NCBI GenBank assembly: GCA_944548615.1
Contig: OX155965.1
Span: forward strand, 17,724,806 to 17,788,805
Source: Micropterix aruncella
Taxonomy: Eukaryota > Arthropoda > Insecta > Lepidoptera > Micropterigidae
Length of the DNA: 64,000 bases
Reading direction: 5' to 3'
In this document: in pieces, positions 24,125 through 34,904 of the stretch
Position numbering within the stretch: position 1 is the first letter of the stretch
How the letters are laid out: every line of letters begins with the position of its first letter
Translations under genes and position numbers: made by a program
The notes under the pieces: model-generated
Told to the model about the DNA's origin: nothing
Seen by the model: the letters and a program-made list of their open reading frames with translations, nothing else
Databases searched by the model: none

Positions 24125-24710
24125 ATGAAAATCTATTTATTGCACAATAAAAATAAGGTACAATGGCAGACTTATTGCTACATTACAATATCTTCCAGTC
24201 AACCAACATGCTGGTGTGAAAAAAAGAGTAGGCAAAATAATTATAGCTTAAAATTAAATGTTAAATTATAGCATATAATATACATTGTGTATGTATCTAA
24301 AGTAAAAAGTAAATAAATAAATAAATTTTTGAGTTTAACATATTACATATATACATACATATTTTGATATATTAACAAATAAATAAATAAATAAATAAGT
24401 AAATAAATAAACTGCCAATATAAAGTAAGGAGAGGGAGGGGATAACGAAAAGGTTAGAATTTATGGTTCATATTTATTGTGAAAGGAAGTGCTTTTTCAA
24501 TGATTGTTTAAAGGTGAACAGCGAGCTAGCGCCTTTAATAGTTGAATGAAGCTGATTCCACGGTCGAGCTGCATGGACGTAGGAGTAGGAAAAAAAGTGG
24601 TATTGCGTTTTGGGATACGTATGATATTATTCTGACTTGAACGAAGTGGGAGACCATGATTTCCTAACCCGGTAAAAGCCTCGTTGAGGTAGGAGGAGAA
24701 TTGACATGGT
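24125..24710 (-). pseudogene. LINE 3' end (Jockey/CR1-type), ORF2 C-terminus plus 3' UTR
   Basis: On the minus strand 24470-24600 reads VHAARPWNQLHSTIKGASSL then FTFKQSLKKHF, the short C-terminal motif set (R-WN-LP.. followed by LKKhL) seen in Jockey/CR1-type ORF2 proteins. A stop and an AT-rich 3' UTR follow, ending in AATAAATAGATTTTC at about 24125. The same DNA family is present on the + strand at 31470-31760. Confidence 0.65.
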
Positions 24711-25348
24711 GTAGGTGAGGATTCATAAGGTATAGCTGAACCACCAACGCTTTAATAGAAAGCGTTATGTTTGTATTTTAATGTGAAATTCAAATATTCA
24801 TTAGAAAGTGTAATGTATGGGCACTGAGCCCACCTCTCTAATAACAATAACGTATTTACCATTGGACAGATCTAATGATCTAGAATCTAGGATATTTATG
24901 ACTAATACAACTTACCTCAACTTACCTCAATTAATAATCTTCTTAGGTATGGCTAATTACAAGAAAACCCCAATGCCAATTATTTATTTACAGCAAAGAT
25001 CCATAAAATATAGTCTATTATGGTATACCACCATGGTGGTCAGCTGCCCTTAGCATATTAGGTACATACGTTAGTAAACAGAGTTCATAACAGAGTTCAA
25101 GCAACATATCCCAGTATTTCCCCTCTTTACACTGTTGATAAACTCGAGCATTCTTAAGGCCGAATTTTCAATCGTCAGATAAACTGTCTAATAAGTATCC
25201 AAGGAATTATTTTATCTGTTGATTTATTCATCGAATAACATTGGCGAGTTTTTCAATCATCAAATAACTGTCAAATAGTTATTGGAAGATTTTTCGCTAT
25301 GTTGGCAGCACTAACTTCAGACAATACACGAAAAGCGAGACAGAATGA

Positions 25349-25900
25349 TTGAACCACTATATGCTAGAGCGAGCTCTTAAAAAATATTTATCCATTAATA
25401 TTGATCCATTAATATTGAAGGTATTATACAATGCGTTTGTTCGATCTCACCTTGAGTTTGCTTCTCCAATATGGTCTCCCTATTATCAGGTCCACATTAA
25501 CAGACTGCAAAATATCCAAAATAAGTTCGTTCGATACTTAAATTTCAAGACGAAAAGTTATTGTAATACTACTAATGAGGCGGCCTTACTATTTAAAATA
25601 AATTCGCTATGTTATCGGCGCAACTTGAATGATGCTCTGTGCCTCTATAAAATAATGAACGGTATATTCGATTGCTCTGACCTGGTGGGAGCGATCAATA
25701 TTAACGCCCCAATGAGGACAACACGCCAATTTGACCTGTTTCGATTGCCGCGCTTTAAAACTAATGCATCAAGGAATGGAGTACTCACACGCTGTTGTGA
25801 GCTTTATAATACCCATTTAAATGGTATTGATATGTTTAATAATTCCATAATCACTTACAAATACTCCGTAAATCAAACCCTAACCGATACAATAAGCTGA
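25349..25900 (+). pseudogene. LINE ORF2 C-terminal fragment inside Harbinger element
   Basis: The continuous 183-codon frame has ...LKVLYNAFVRSHLEFASPIW..., INRLQNIQNKFVRYLNF, then a C-terminal RLPRFKT...SRNGVLTRCCELYN block. This is the post-reverse-transcriptase region of CR1/Jockey-type ORF2. The catalytic domains are absent (5'-truncated copy). A (TTA)n run follows at about 25919, and the 3' UTR ends with AATAAA and an (ATTGA)n tail at 26232-26263, typical of short microsatellite tails in this group. The first 5-10 codons probably belong to flanking sequence. Confidence 0.8.
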
Positions 25901-25924
25901 CTTGGTTTTTAGCTATTTTTATTG

Positions 25925-25955
<31 letters not shown>

Positions 25956-26462
25956 TTTATATACGCCATTACTAATATCATACCCGCTCACACTCCACAC
26001 TTACACGCTCAACACACTCCCACAAACACATACACACACCCTGCATACTCGACTCTTATGTACCTACTTCTAAAATTGAAAAAAATTAAATTGAAGGTAC
26101 GTAAGTTTTATTAAGTAGTTAAAAAAAACGTAATTTATGTAATTTTATTGAAATCCGTAACCGGTTTTATTTGTTGTAAATCTGCATACATTAAAAAAAA
26201 TATTATTACTGTAATACTGTGTGATTTCTAAATAAAGAATTGAATTGAATTGAATTATTTGACATTTGCTTTCAACATAACCTCAAATTGCGCGCTTTGT
26301 CTGTTTGTCGTGTGTCTTCTTTCGTGAATTTGCGAGTTTGTCGTTTAAAAATGGAAAGTTTAATAATAAAACGAGATAGGTCTGTTAGTTTCACGACAAG
26401 TAATTGCATCATAGGTGGTTTGATGCATCATCATAAGCATGAACTAACCTTTATGTATTGTG

Positions 26463-26671
26463 TTAAATTTGGTCTTCAATCAATGTCGGCAGATACTGGA
26501 CAGTTTCTTTTTGTAGTCTGAATCGTCGCTTAAATTCCACATCATCCCATTGTACAAAATTATCCGGTCTGTTTCTCACTAATCTTTGTTTTCTCAGAAC
26601 TGGATTTAAGTAATTATAATTTCTGCTTCTTCTTCAATAGCAACGTCATCTAACACAGCGAATAAATCCAT
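26463..26671 (-). pseudogene. Harbinger transposase N-terminus, frameshifted
   Basis: Start at the ATG complement of 26669-26671: MDLFAVLDDVAIEEEAE. A one-base frame change near 26610 is then needed to continue as LNPVLRKQRLVRNRPDNF, then VQWDDVEFKRRFRLQKETV and a stop at 26463. The FKRRFRLQKETVQYL block resembles the N-terminal region of DDE_Tnp_4 transposases. The rest of the gene has been lost or replaced by the LINE. Confidence 0.65.
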
Positions 26672-26929
26672 TTCTCAACGCAAAAGATCACCAGAAATTA
26701 TCACAACCTAACCTCTCACTGTCAAAATCAGTTTGACGGATCAATTTATTGGACGAATAACTCGTTATCTGACCCTCAGAGCAGTGGATAACTTTATTCA
26801 GCGAATAGTATTTTTATTCCTTTGATAACTGTTAACTGACTAGTGAAAAATTAAATTTTATACTATCTAATGAATAAGTCCTATCCGACTGTTTATCTGA
26901 CGATTGAAAAATCGGCCCTTAGGAATATA

Positions 26930-27945
26930 TAGTTTGTACTCACACAGCGTATGTACTTTATCGTTTCGGGTATTCTGCGATGCTTTTCGTTTAATCAGTT
27001 ATTAAAAACACAATGCCTGGATATGTCAGCTACCCTAGGGGATATCAGGTAATTAGCCATATTTAATAGGATAAAACTCAAAAATCGCTCATAATTGAGA
27101 TTAGTCGTTCTATTATTAAATGTTCTACATAAAGAGATCTTTTAATTGGTATATGATTTACAGCTATTGGAAAAGTAGACCCAAATTGCCCATTCTCTTT
27201 TGCTGCCAAAAATAATGTTCAATAGTCTTCTGATATATTAATAAGCTATTCATCAGCCTTCATCGATATCCTAGTAATAATCACGTGGCCTGTCTGAAAT
27301 GGATTCAAATCCAGGCTTTTTCTTGAGTTTTTTCAATTCTTCCAATGTTTTTACTCAACATTTTCTCTCAGTGAATTTAAACGGTTGCAGATTTTATAAA
27401 AACATTCCCAACCCACACTTTAGGAACTGCTGCTTTAGTATAATCAATATTGTACAAGAAACATCATAAATAAAATTCTCTTACCAGATCTGCGAGCCCG
27501 TCCCTTATTATAATCTCATTCGACAGGCACTGTCAAAATATGGCCGACTTTTTGCCGCAAAAGTCGGTATTTCATTAGGGTAGTCCCTTCGCCGCAGACG
27601 TATTTATGGCAGCTGCTGTCCGTCTGTCAGGTATGCGGGAGAAATTGCCTGCGGTTGGTTTATAAAACCTTACTATATAGTAATTTTTGCGGCAATATTT
27701 TTATCCTGTTTTGTAATGAAACTTTAAATAATAATATTATTTAAGTTTTCCGATAATGAACTAAATAAGATCATATAAATATATTTTTTATTTGAGTATC
27801 TTTGTTCATGTTTTCTGAGATAACAAGAAAGATGCATTTTTGGAAAATCAACTTCAGTTTTTTATTATTATTTATTTAAATAATTGCATTGAATTATAGC
27901 CGTAATTTACCAACAAATCTGAAAGATTTTTCACTGCATCATAAC
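26930..27945. other. No gene recognised
   Basis: AT-rich spacer with a short GC-richer patch at 27570-27660. No coding blocks were found. Confidence 0.4.
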
Positions 27946-27950
27946 TAGGT

Positions 27951-28456
27951 GTGTTACCCAGCGGGCTTACACTCACGCCCTTACTTTCAATTGCTATCAG
28001 ATTACTCCGGTCTCTCGATTGGTTACGAGTTCGAGGTCGCTTGTGCGGTCCTATCCCTTACAAAGCGGTGAAACGGTGTATATCGAATCTATCGCGGATC
28101 ACAGCATCCTTCGCCCGGCTGTTCACCCAGGATCGGGTAGCCGATGGTCGTTTCAAGAGCAGTCGCCGTAAGGTCTGCAACCACCCCCGCTCTATAGGAA
28201 ACAGTACTGCTTCCAGACTCCACCGACTGTTAGTCAGAGTGCACAGTCGATTGGCTTATGCCACACGGTGCGCAAACCGTCCAGAAGCGCCAGAAGGTTG
28301 ATTCCCAGGGGAAACTAACCATAGGGTCAGAGTCCTACCCATGGGCTCGCACTTCATGCGTGGAGGCCGTCGGATAGGTGTTGACCCGTGAGTGTGACCA
28401 AACCTGAACAGAATGGGTCTTCGTGGCCAACTCAGCAAGGGCCCATTAACTCCCTG
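27951..28456 (+). repeat. Unclassified GC-rich repeat, copy A (5'-truncated)
   Basis: Highly similar to 57556-58066 (copy D) across its length: shared blocks include TCTCGATTGGTTACGAGTTC, GGATCGGGTAGCCGATGGTC, GGTTGATTCCCAG and GGGTCTTCGTGGCCAACTCA. It starts at the internal GTTACCCAGCGGGC block, so the first 150 or so bp of the family are missing, as in 5' truncation. No intact reading frame is shared between copies. Confidence 0.8.
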
Positions 28457-28459
28457 AAT

Positions 28460-29140
28460 AATACAGCAGTAGCGCTTCGCCTTCTACAAAAAAGAAAGCC
28501 ACGAAGAATTACTTTTATAGACGCTTATCATTTCACCATAATAACAACAAAACCCATAAACAAATATTACAGTGTATTTCACAATAGGGATTTTATTTTT
28601 ATAGCTAGCAAATCCACCCCTTGATCCGACAATAACCCTATAAAAGGGAGCTATTAGAAAGCCCAATTGTATCGTGAAATTCATATGAGCAATGCGTTTA
28701 CTTCTTCCGTGAACTGAATTCAAATAGCCAATTTTAATTCATGAAAATTTATACAAACTACGTGAAGGAATACACCGCGCGAAAAGACTCGCGGGTTAGC
28801 TTCGACATGCTTCGTTCGCTTGCGACTGAAAGGGCGTGCGATGAAAGTTATTTTCTAGTTATTTCTAGCTAGATAGAAATAGCGAAAATAAATGGTTTTA
28901 TATTGCAGTGAACGATTTTGATTTCGCGAAAACGGTGATTTTTTCATGTTGCTTAATTTTAGGGGTGCATTGGAGTAATCCTATTAAAGAAAAATTAAAA
29001 ATTGTATTCTCTATATGCACCCTTCTTTCTGAGTCACGCAGTATATAGGTTTGGTTCGAGTAATAAAAAACTTATGAGCATTTCAAAAACGTCCCTAAAT
29101 CCGGGATTTTAAAAACGGGAGGCTATACACGCGAATCGCG
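28460..29140. other. No gene recognised
   Basis: Mixed AT-rich sequence; short motifs only. The patch at 28770-29140 looks repetitive but has no defined ends. Confidence 0.35.
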
Positions 29141-29154
29141 CTGTCGACGTCACT

Positions 29155-29853
29155 GTGGTGAACGGTTTCGTGCAGCTTGGGCAGCGTGCCAGCACACGAT
29201 CCATTTTGTTCTCGGATCGGCTCAACTCACGATTCATCTCCTATTCAGAAGCCTCCTCGAGTGGAAGGCTACCCCGGGTAAGACTCCCGTGTCTCAGGCC
29301 TCAGAGCTGATGGACCGGTTTCTCCCAGCTGGATTGCATACCGGTGCCACTGGACGGTTTGCGCACCGGTCGGCGAAGCCAATCAGTTGTGCATTCTGAC
29401 TAATTGCTGAAGGGGTCTGGAGACTATGGAAATATACTGTTCCCTAAGCAGCAGGGGCGGGGGGGGGGCTGTTGACCTGTTGTCATGCCACTCTTGAAAT
29501 GACCTTGGGCCACTCGATCCCGTGTGGCACTACGGGCAAAGAACGCCCAGGTCCGCAATAAATTCTAACTGAAGTACCGATGTAATACAACAGGGAGGAC
29601 GGAGGTATCCTGAAGGTTAATTTCAGACGGAGATATCCTGCCAAAACTGGTAGTTAGGGGGTAAGGCTGCCCGCTGGGTACCTTTCCCGGTGCCTCGCCG
29701 TAAGGCGTCGGTCTCTAACTAGTTTCTGGTGAACCAGGCAGTAGATTGTCTTGTCCCCAGTCTTCTACGCTCATCCCACAGCTGAAAGAACGATCTATAT
29801 CGTTATACCAGCCTGGGGTGACGGGTTCGCCCGTTGTAGCCAACACCGCCCTA
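29155..29853 (-). mobile_element. Unclassified GC-rich repeat, copy B (bounded by 14-bp direct repeats)
   Basis: The 699-bp segment lies between two exact copies of CTGTCGACGTCACT (29141-29154 and 29854-29867), which look like a target-site duplication. On the minus strand it contains the family landmarks: CTACAACGGGCGAACCCGTC, GCCTTACGGCGAGGCACCGG, GGTACCCAGCGGGCAG, a TTTGCCCG block and a CGGTGCGCAAACCGTCCAG block. The 3' end has no poly(A) or simple-sequence tail. Several short GC hairpins (ACGGG-CGAA-CCCGT, CGCC-TTAC-GGCG) suggest structure. Confidence 0.75.
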
Positions 29854-29900
29854 CTGTCGACGTCACTAGGGTCTTTGGGCGCTCACCGCAATAGACTTAT

Positions 29901-29979
29901 GACCGCTCTACACGTTGGCCAATGATTGGCCGCATCGTTAAGGTGGAAGCGAGTCGGTACCACTGTAACATGGGAAAAA
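29901..29979. mobile_element. Half copy of GGCCAACGTG-type MITE
   Basis: Resembles the left half of 6435-6577: CTCTACACGTTGGCCAATG, AAGGTGGAAGCGAGTCGG and CACTGTAACATGGGAAAAA. It is joined at 29979/29980 directly to the start of GC-rich repeat copy C. Confidence 0.65.
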
Positions 29980-30360
29980 GGGCGAACCCGTCACCTCAGG
30001 ATTTTTTAACGGCATTAGATCGTCCTGTCTCCTGTGAGGTGAGCGCAGAAGACTTGGGACAAAAAGCAATCCACTGTCTAGTTACGCTACCTGCCCGTCA
30101 GAGACCATCGCCTTACGGCGAGGCACCGGGAAAGGTACCCAGCAGGCAGCTTCGTCCCCTGACTGCCAGTTTTGAAGCATATTTCCGTCTAGAATTAACC
30201 TTCAGGATACCTTCTGCCTCCCGACTGGCTACATGATCGAGGTCGCTTGCGTGGTCCTCTCCCTTATGAAGCGGTGATACGGTATCTACCGAATCTATCG
30301 CGGACCACGGCATCCTTTGGCCGGCTTATTCACCCGGGATCGTGTGGCCGAATTGTCTTT
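29980..30360 (+). repeat. Unclassified GC-rich repeat, copy C
   Basis: Begins GGGCGAACCCGTCACCTCAG and carries the family blocks GAGCGCAGAAGACTTGGGAC, GCCTTACGGCGAGGCACCGG, TCGAGGTCGCTTGCG, GAATCTATCGCGGACCACGG and CACCCGGGATCG. The 3' third is missing. It is opposite in orientation to copy B, 0.1 kb away. Confidence 0.75.
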
Positions 30361-30439
30361 ATGATGTGCCCTTGGTATACCGGTGGACTGGGTCAGGGGT
30401 GAAACCTGTTTTCTAGCTTGATTCGGTATTCTAATCTAA

Positions 30440-31460
30440 TCTAATGTTAGTAATAAAACTAAATTTATTCTTGATTTTGTACGAAAAGTTATCATGTCGA
30501 TTTGTGAAGACGCAGCTGCAATTATGCCTAAAAGAAAAAAAAATATTTTAATAATTTATTTTTTTATTATAAAATAAGCCATTTAAGAGGAATCCCTATA
30601 CTTGGTATAGTCAAAATGATTTTACATTTTTATGTGATATACCTTGTGTGGCTATACCAGTATAATTATTTTTGTTCGGATTGACTAAAAAAATATAAAA
30701 ACAATTTATAATTAAATTTTTAATGAAAATATAAAATCTGTTTTAAATAATTTGAGCTGCTAAAACACTTAAGTTGGTATAAACTATAAATGAACAATAC
30801 AGATAGTCAACATATAAAAACGAATAGTCAGATAAAATAGTAAAATTAGAAATAGAATGCAGTAACAAATACCTACCAAGCATCCACTATAGCGGATTGA
30901 ACGTTTTAAATTCAATATTCGCTATAACACAAATCTAGCCACCTTTTGTAACTTAATTTTCTGCGTGCGACTTTGGTAAGGTAATGGCAAATCGTGCGTG
31001 TGAGAAAGTAAGGAAAAATGTAAGGGCAAAAAATAATGTAGATACGTTCCATAAAGCTGGTAGGTTTAACACAAAACAACGACATTTACTTAGGTGAAAG
31101 TAGAATTCCTATTCTTTTCTCACTTTAAAATGAAAAAAAAAGTGATGGCAAGACGCGAGCAAAAGTTCAGCCTGTTTTAAAGAAAAGAAGGAAAATGCGC
31201 AGAGGGGGCGCACGAACACGGTGTCATAAACCTCCAGCAGGATAAAAGAAAACTTTGCGAGCCCTGGAGATGTCATTTCATAATCGTATGTCATGATATA
31301 ACTTTACCGCAGGACGATGTTTGGAGTTAGAGATGATGTTTCGAATATCTTAGAGCGATAGTCACCGACGAAAATATATTAGAAGATCAATAGATAGATT
31401 GCAAAAGTATACCAGAAGATAGATAGATAGTAGATTGCGAAGATATGCTGGAAGGTAGAT
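30440..31460. other. AT-rich sequence, no gene recognised
   Basis: Short frames only. No element termini were seen. Confidence 0.4.
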
Positions 31461-31469
31461 AGTTCTCCC

Positions 31470-31760
31470 ACCTGCCTCAACGAGACTTTTGCCGAGTTAG
31501 TAATTCTCGCTCTCCCACTTTGTTCAAGTCAGAATAATACTCTGAGTATCCCAAATCACAAAACCACATTTTTGTCCTACTCATTCTCTGTACATATAGC
31601 TTGACTACGGAATCAGTTTCTTCCAGGTATTAGAGGAGCAAGCTTTAAGCAATCATTGCAAAACCAGTTATTTTTACAATAAATATAAACCACAAATTTT
31701 AACTTTTCCTTATCCCGTCCCTTTCCTCACCATATTTTGGCAGCCTATTTATTTATATAA
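31470..31760 (+). mobile_element. LINE 3'-end relic, same family as 24125-24710
   Basis: The DNA parallels the reverse complement of 24400-24700: CCTGCCTCAACGAGACTTTTGC, TCAAGTCAGAATAATA, then a C-terminal coding remnant and ACAATAAATATAAACCA. Several stops and a small deletion prevent any reading frame. Confidence 0.6.
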
Positions 31761-32112
31761 TAATATTAGGTCCTTGCATGGGAAATGGGCGTTTTCTCGA
31801 AATGAGCAATTTGATCTGAAATATCTAGCGTTTGATTAGGAAGTCCAAATTCAAATTCATCAAATTATGCTTAAGTATTTGCATTTCGATTTTAGTGATT
31901 TAAAATACTTTTTCACGCAATTCGATTTTCCTATGACATCATTTTATTCACAATATGGAACATTTAAAATATTGTGTAATTTACGAATACGAGACATCGT
32001 GGCACCAGCGCTGCAGAAACAGCTTGAAGGACTTATGTGTATGGGGGCTTCCCCATACACAATACCCCATACTGTAACAGAAATCACGGTACATTTTTGG
32101 TTCTAACGTTTT

Positions 32113-32340
32113 CGTTCAGGAAATTTTGACATACAGAACAAACCCCATGGGAGGCAGGAGACCCTAATTGACAATGAAGAATTAAACGTGATCGTAAAAG
32201 CGGATCCATCACAAACCACGTCAGAGCTAGCGGCAGGCTTTAGTGTGTGATAAAATAATTTTAATTTACTTGAAACAAATTGGAAAAGTAAAAAAGCGCA
32301 AAAAATAATTTCCGCATGAATTGAGTGAAGCACACCAATA
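32113..32340 (+). pseudogene. Mariner-like transposase fragment (helix-turn-helix region)
   Basis: The frame reads RSGNFDIQNKPHGRQETLID, NEELNVIVKADPSQTTSELA, then a stop at about 32249 and, after a frame change, LKQIGKVKK...FPHELSEAH. The ADPSQTTSELA and HELSE blocks are characteristic of the N-terminal DNA-binding half of mariner transposases. The catalytic half is absent. Confidence 0.75.
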
Positions 32341-32407
32341 AACACGCGTCGAGTGCTGCGTTACATTACTCAACCGTCACAATAACGACGGAATTTTGAA
32401 TCGTATA

Positions 32408-33613
32408 TTGTGACGAACTACTCGTCACGAGAATTTACTTCTTTAAAATATATTAGTAAAACTCCAATATAATTCACTTCACACTTCGCCACAACTTAAT
32501 CGGCACATAAACACATTAGCTTGACTTTCAACCGTTGCCATAATCGCATCATGCGATACAACAACGCACACCCCTAGTCGGATTCGGCGGCAAAAATTGC
32601 CAGACGAATAAATTCAAAACCGACCGGATCGGGCGTTCACTTTGATACGCTCTCTTAGTTTTGAACCGCCGAACGAAGCGGAAGTGCCCGTGGCCGCTGG
32701 GGGTCAAACCCCCCAGCGGTTCACATTTCATTGCAAAGCGGAGCCGCAGTGACACGTTTAAAGTTCGTCTGGAATCCAATAGTTTCACCGGGCGATATCA
32801 GTGCGCAAATCCCGCAGTCAGCCGCAACGAACCCCAGCCTCCGAGGGACCTACCTTCCATATCAGGCGAGTTTCTAGGGTTCACGTTTTTCTGACTCCCC
32901 AAACTTTAAAACCCCCAGAGTTCAGCTAATAACTGTTATATTTCATATTAAACAATTTAATCAATCGAATCTAGTGCAAGAGCGCTCCCTATAGTTCGCC
33001 TTAGGGCGTTTTTCTCGTTTAATCGTCAATCGACACACTTTTCAACCTAGCCAAGCGTGAGAGAGAATCCGAGGATTCGGTGCGTGGTTCCCGTGAAGCC
33101 GTGGGACGATTCAGGAGATGCCCTCCATAGTAGTCGGCGGCGTCCAGACCGACGTAAGGCGAAGCCCGCGCGCCGCGGTTGTTGAAGGTTCTCCCCTTTC
33201 AAAAGTCCCCTTTGCATAAACAATATAAAAAGCATATCGATAGAGGTGTTCCCAGAATTCCTTCCGAAATTCCCATAATACCCGTAAGCACCTACCTACC
33301 GTGAGTTTAGCGACCTACCTACCGTGACTTTCCACGCACGCTCCGGCGATTCCTCCGCTCCGAAGGGCTTGCAAAGGTACTAGAGGTCCTCCCGAATATA
33401 CATTTAATATACTTAAATCAAAAGAAATACAAAACCTGTAATTTTATGAGTAATAAACCTTGTATTATACTTTGAGTCTTTCTCTTTAAAAGGGTTAATC
33501 TCTCGCACACGGAGAGAAATTCTATTCTTGCTTTATGATATAAATGGTGCAAGCTCAGATTAGTAATATACGAAAGTAACTGCTCCGAATCGGCGCGAAG
33601 TTCGCCGCTACAC
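32408..33613 (+). other. Possible LTR of a degenerate retrotransposon
   Basis: A GC-richer block in AT-rich surroundings begins TGTGACGAACTACTCGTCAC. It contains a perfect 10-bp hairpin (32694-32719), an AATAAA-type signal near 33452 and ends around CGCTACACA. The next bases, TCGGCGCAGAGACCG, are reminiscent of a tRNA primer-binding site, and a GTAAGT splice-donor-like site occurs near 33719. No second LTR or internal coding region is visible, so this could equally be a GC-rich host segment. Confidence 0.3.
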
Positions 33614-33999
33614 ATCGGCGCAGAGACCGCCGCGCAACGATCTGACAGCTCAGATCGCGCGCGACTTCACAGCGGTCGGATATCCACTTTATTTTCCAGC
33701 TTCGGCGATGAGCCCACAGTAAGTACATATTATATCCCTATTTATCAGTCCTCCACTCTTCTTTCCACAGTTTTCCCCTTTTTCTCACGATAGAAGCAAG
33801 GCTGTCCTTCTCTTCCAGAAGCTCTCCTTTTCCCGCGCAGGATTCCTTGGGTTCACCACGACCCTTCCCACTGAGCAGCTGCGGTCCCAAATCCTGTCGC
33901 GTATCCCCTTCTGCGGCGTTCAAGGTCAGGCAGCGACCACGCCTGCTTTTTCTCGTAGCGACCCGAATCCCCAATCATCCCAGATTTCCGTGGTGGCGC

Positions 34000-34850
34000 C
34001 CACATACACACATCATTAAACCATTACACCTTCTTTTTCCACGGCAATCCTAAATTCCATGAAAGATATTTTCCCATGACCTAACAACAGGCTTTTTCTT
34101 AATCGGGTAACGTTACAATATTTACTTGTGATGAGAAATGGATCCTGTACATCAATCGAAAATACTCATCACAATGGTTTAACCCAAGAGAACTAGCCAA
34201 ATCCTGTCCCAAGCGAAAGTTGACTTAGAAAAAGGTACTGGTGAGTGTCTAGTGGACCAGTGCTGGTTGTATCCAGTACAGCTTCCTAAAATCTGGCTAG
34301 ATGATTACAACAGATCTGTATTGTCAGCAATTGGAAACCATGATGGTCGCCTTTCATTTTATTTAATGTAATAAAATTACAAGTTATTGAGTTAATTTTT
34401 ACCTATATATCGTACTCTATGTTTTTTATCCATAAAACTAAATGGTGAGACTCGATTTAATTCTACAACAATACCTATGTACTTTAGATACCTTCTTACT
34501 AGTAAGCATTCTTCTTTTGATTAAGAATAGAATGAAAAATTTAAACATATGTCTCAATATTACAATTGTAAATGTAATAGAACTATGTCTATAGAACTAT
34601 ATATTAGTTTTTAAGACAATAAATGGTTGGATTTGATTTGATTTCACCCAATTCACACGATCGTTCAATCGCGGGCTTACTAGTATACCTGGTGCCCGCA
34701 AAGCTGGCTCGGAATAAGCCAGATAAGACAAGGATAAGTTGGGGGTGCACCATAGCTCTTCTTTCGGCATAACCCCCTCAACGTTTCGTTACAATGTAAT
34801 CGCTTTTGTATACACTGTCAATATTAACCGTCAGCAGAGCAGAACGTGGC
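34000..34850. other. Probable LINE 3' UTR and spacer
   Basis: AT-rich; AATAAA at about 34618 followed by a short GATTT-repeat tail (34629-34646) looks like the 3' end of a 5'-truncated non-LTR insertion. No coding remnant was recognised. Confidence 0.35.
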
Positions 34851-34856
34851 GCTGTG

Positions 34857-34904
34857 AGACCAATACATAGTAGGATCATACGGGATCCTACTATGTATTG
34901 GTCT
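34857..34904. repeat. Perfect 21-bp-stem hairpin
   Basis: Arms 34857-34877 and 34884-34904 are exact reverse complements around the 6-nt loop ATACGG. A transcript of either strand would form a perfect 21-bp stem. No surrounding element termini were recognised. Confidence 0.9.

Larger units (their letters stand above)
25157..26918. mobile_element. PIF/Harbinger remnant with nested LINE
   Basis: Inverted termini AGGCCGAATTTTCAATCGTC and its near-complement at the right end (GACGATTGAAAAATCGGCCC) are each flanked by TTA (25154-25156 and 26919-26921). The minus-strand frame at 26463-26671 is a Harbinger transposase start, so the element's 5' end is on the right. The centre is occupied by a LINE fragment (25349-26263), which inserted later. 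The 3-bp TTA duplication and the transposase agree on the superfamily. Confidence 0.75.

Noticed and set aside
24817..25053. 78-codon + strand frame next to the LINE 3' end
   Set aside because: No recognisable protein blocks.
27951..28301. 116-codon frame in GC-rich copy A, and a 104-codon frame in copy C
   Set aside because: The frames are not conserved between copies of the same repeat, so they are not likely to be coding.
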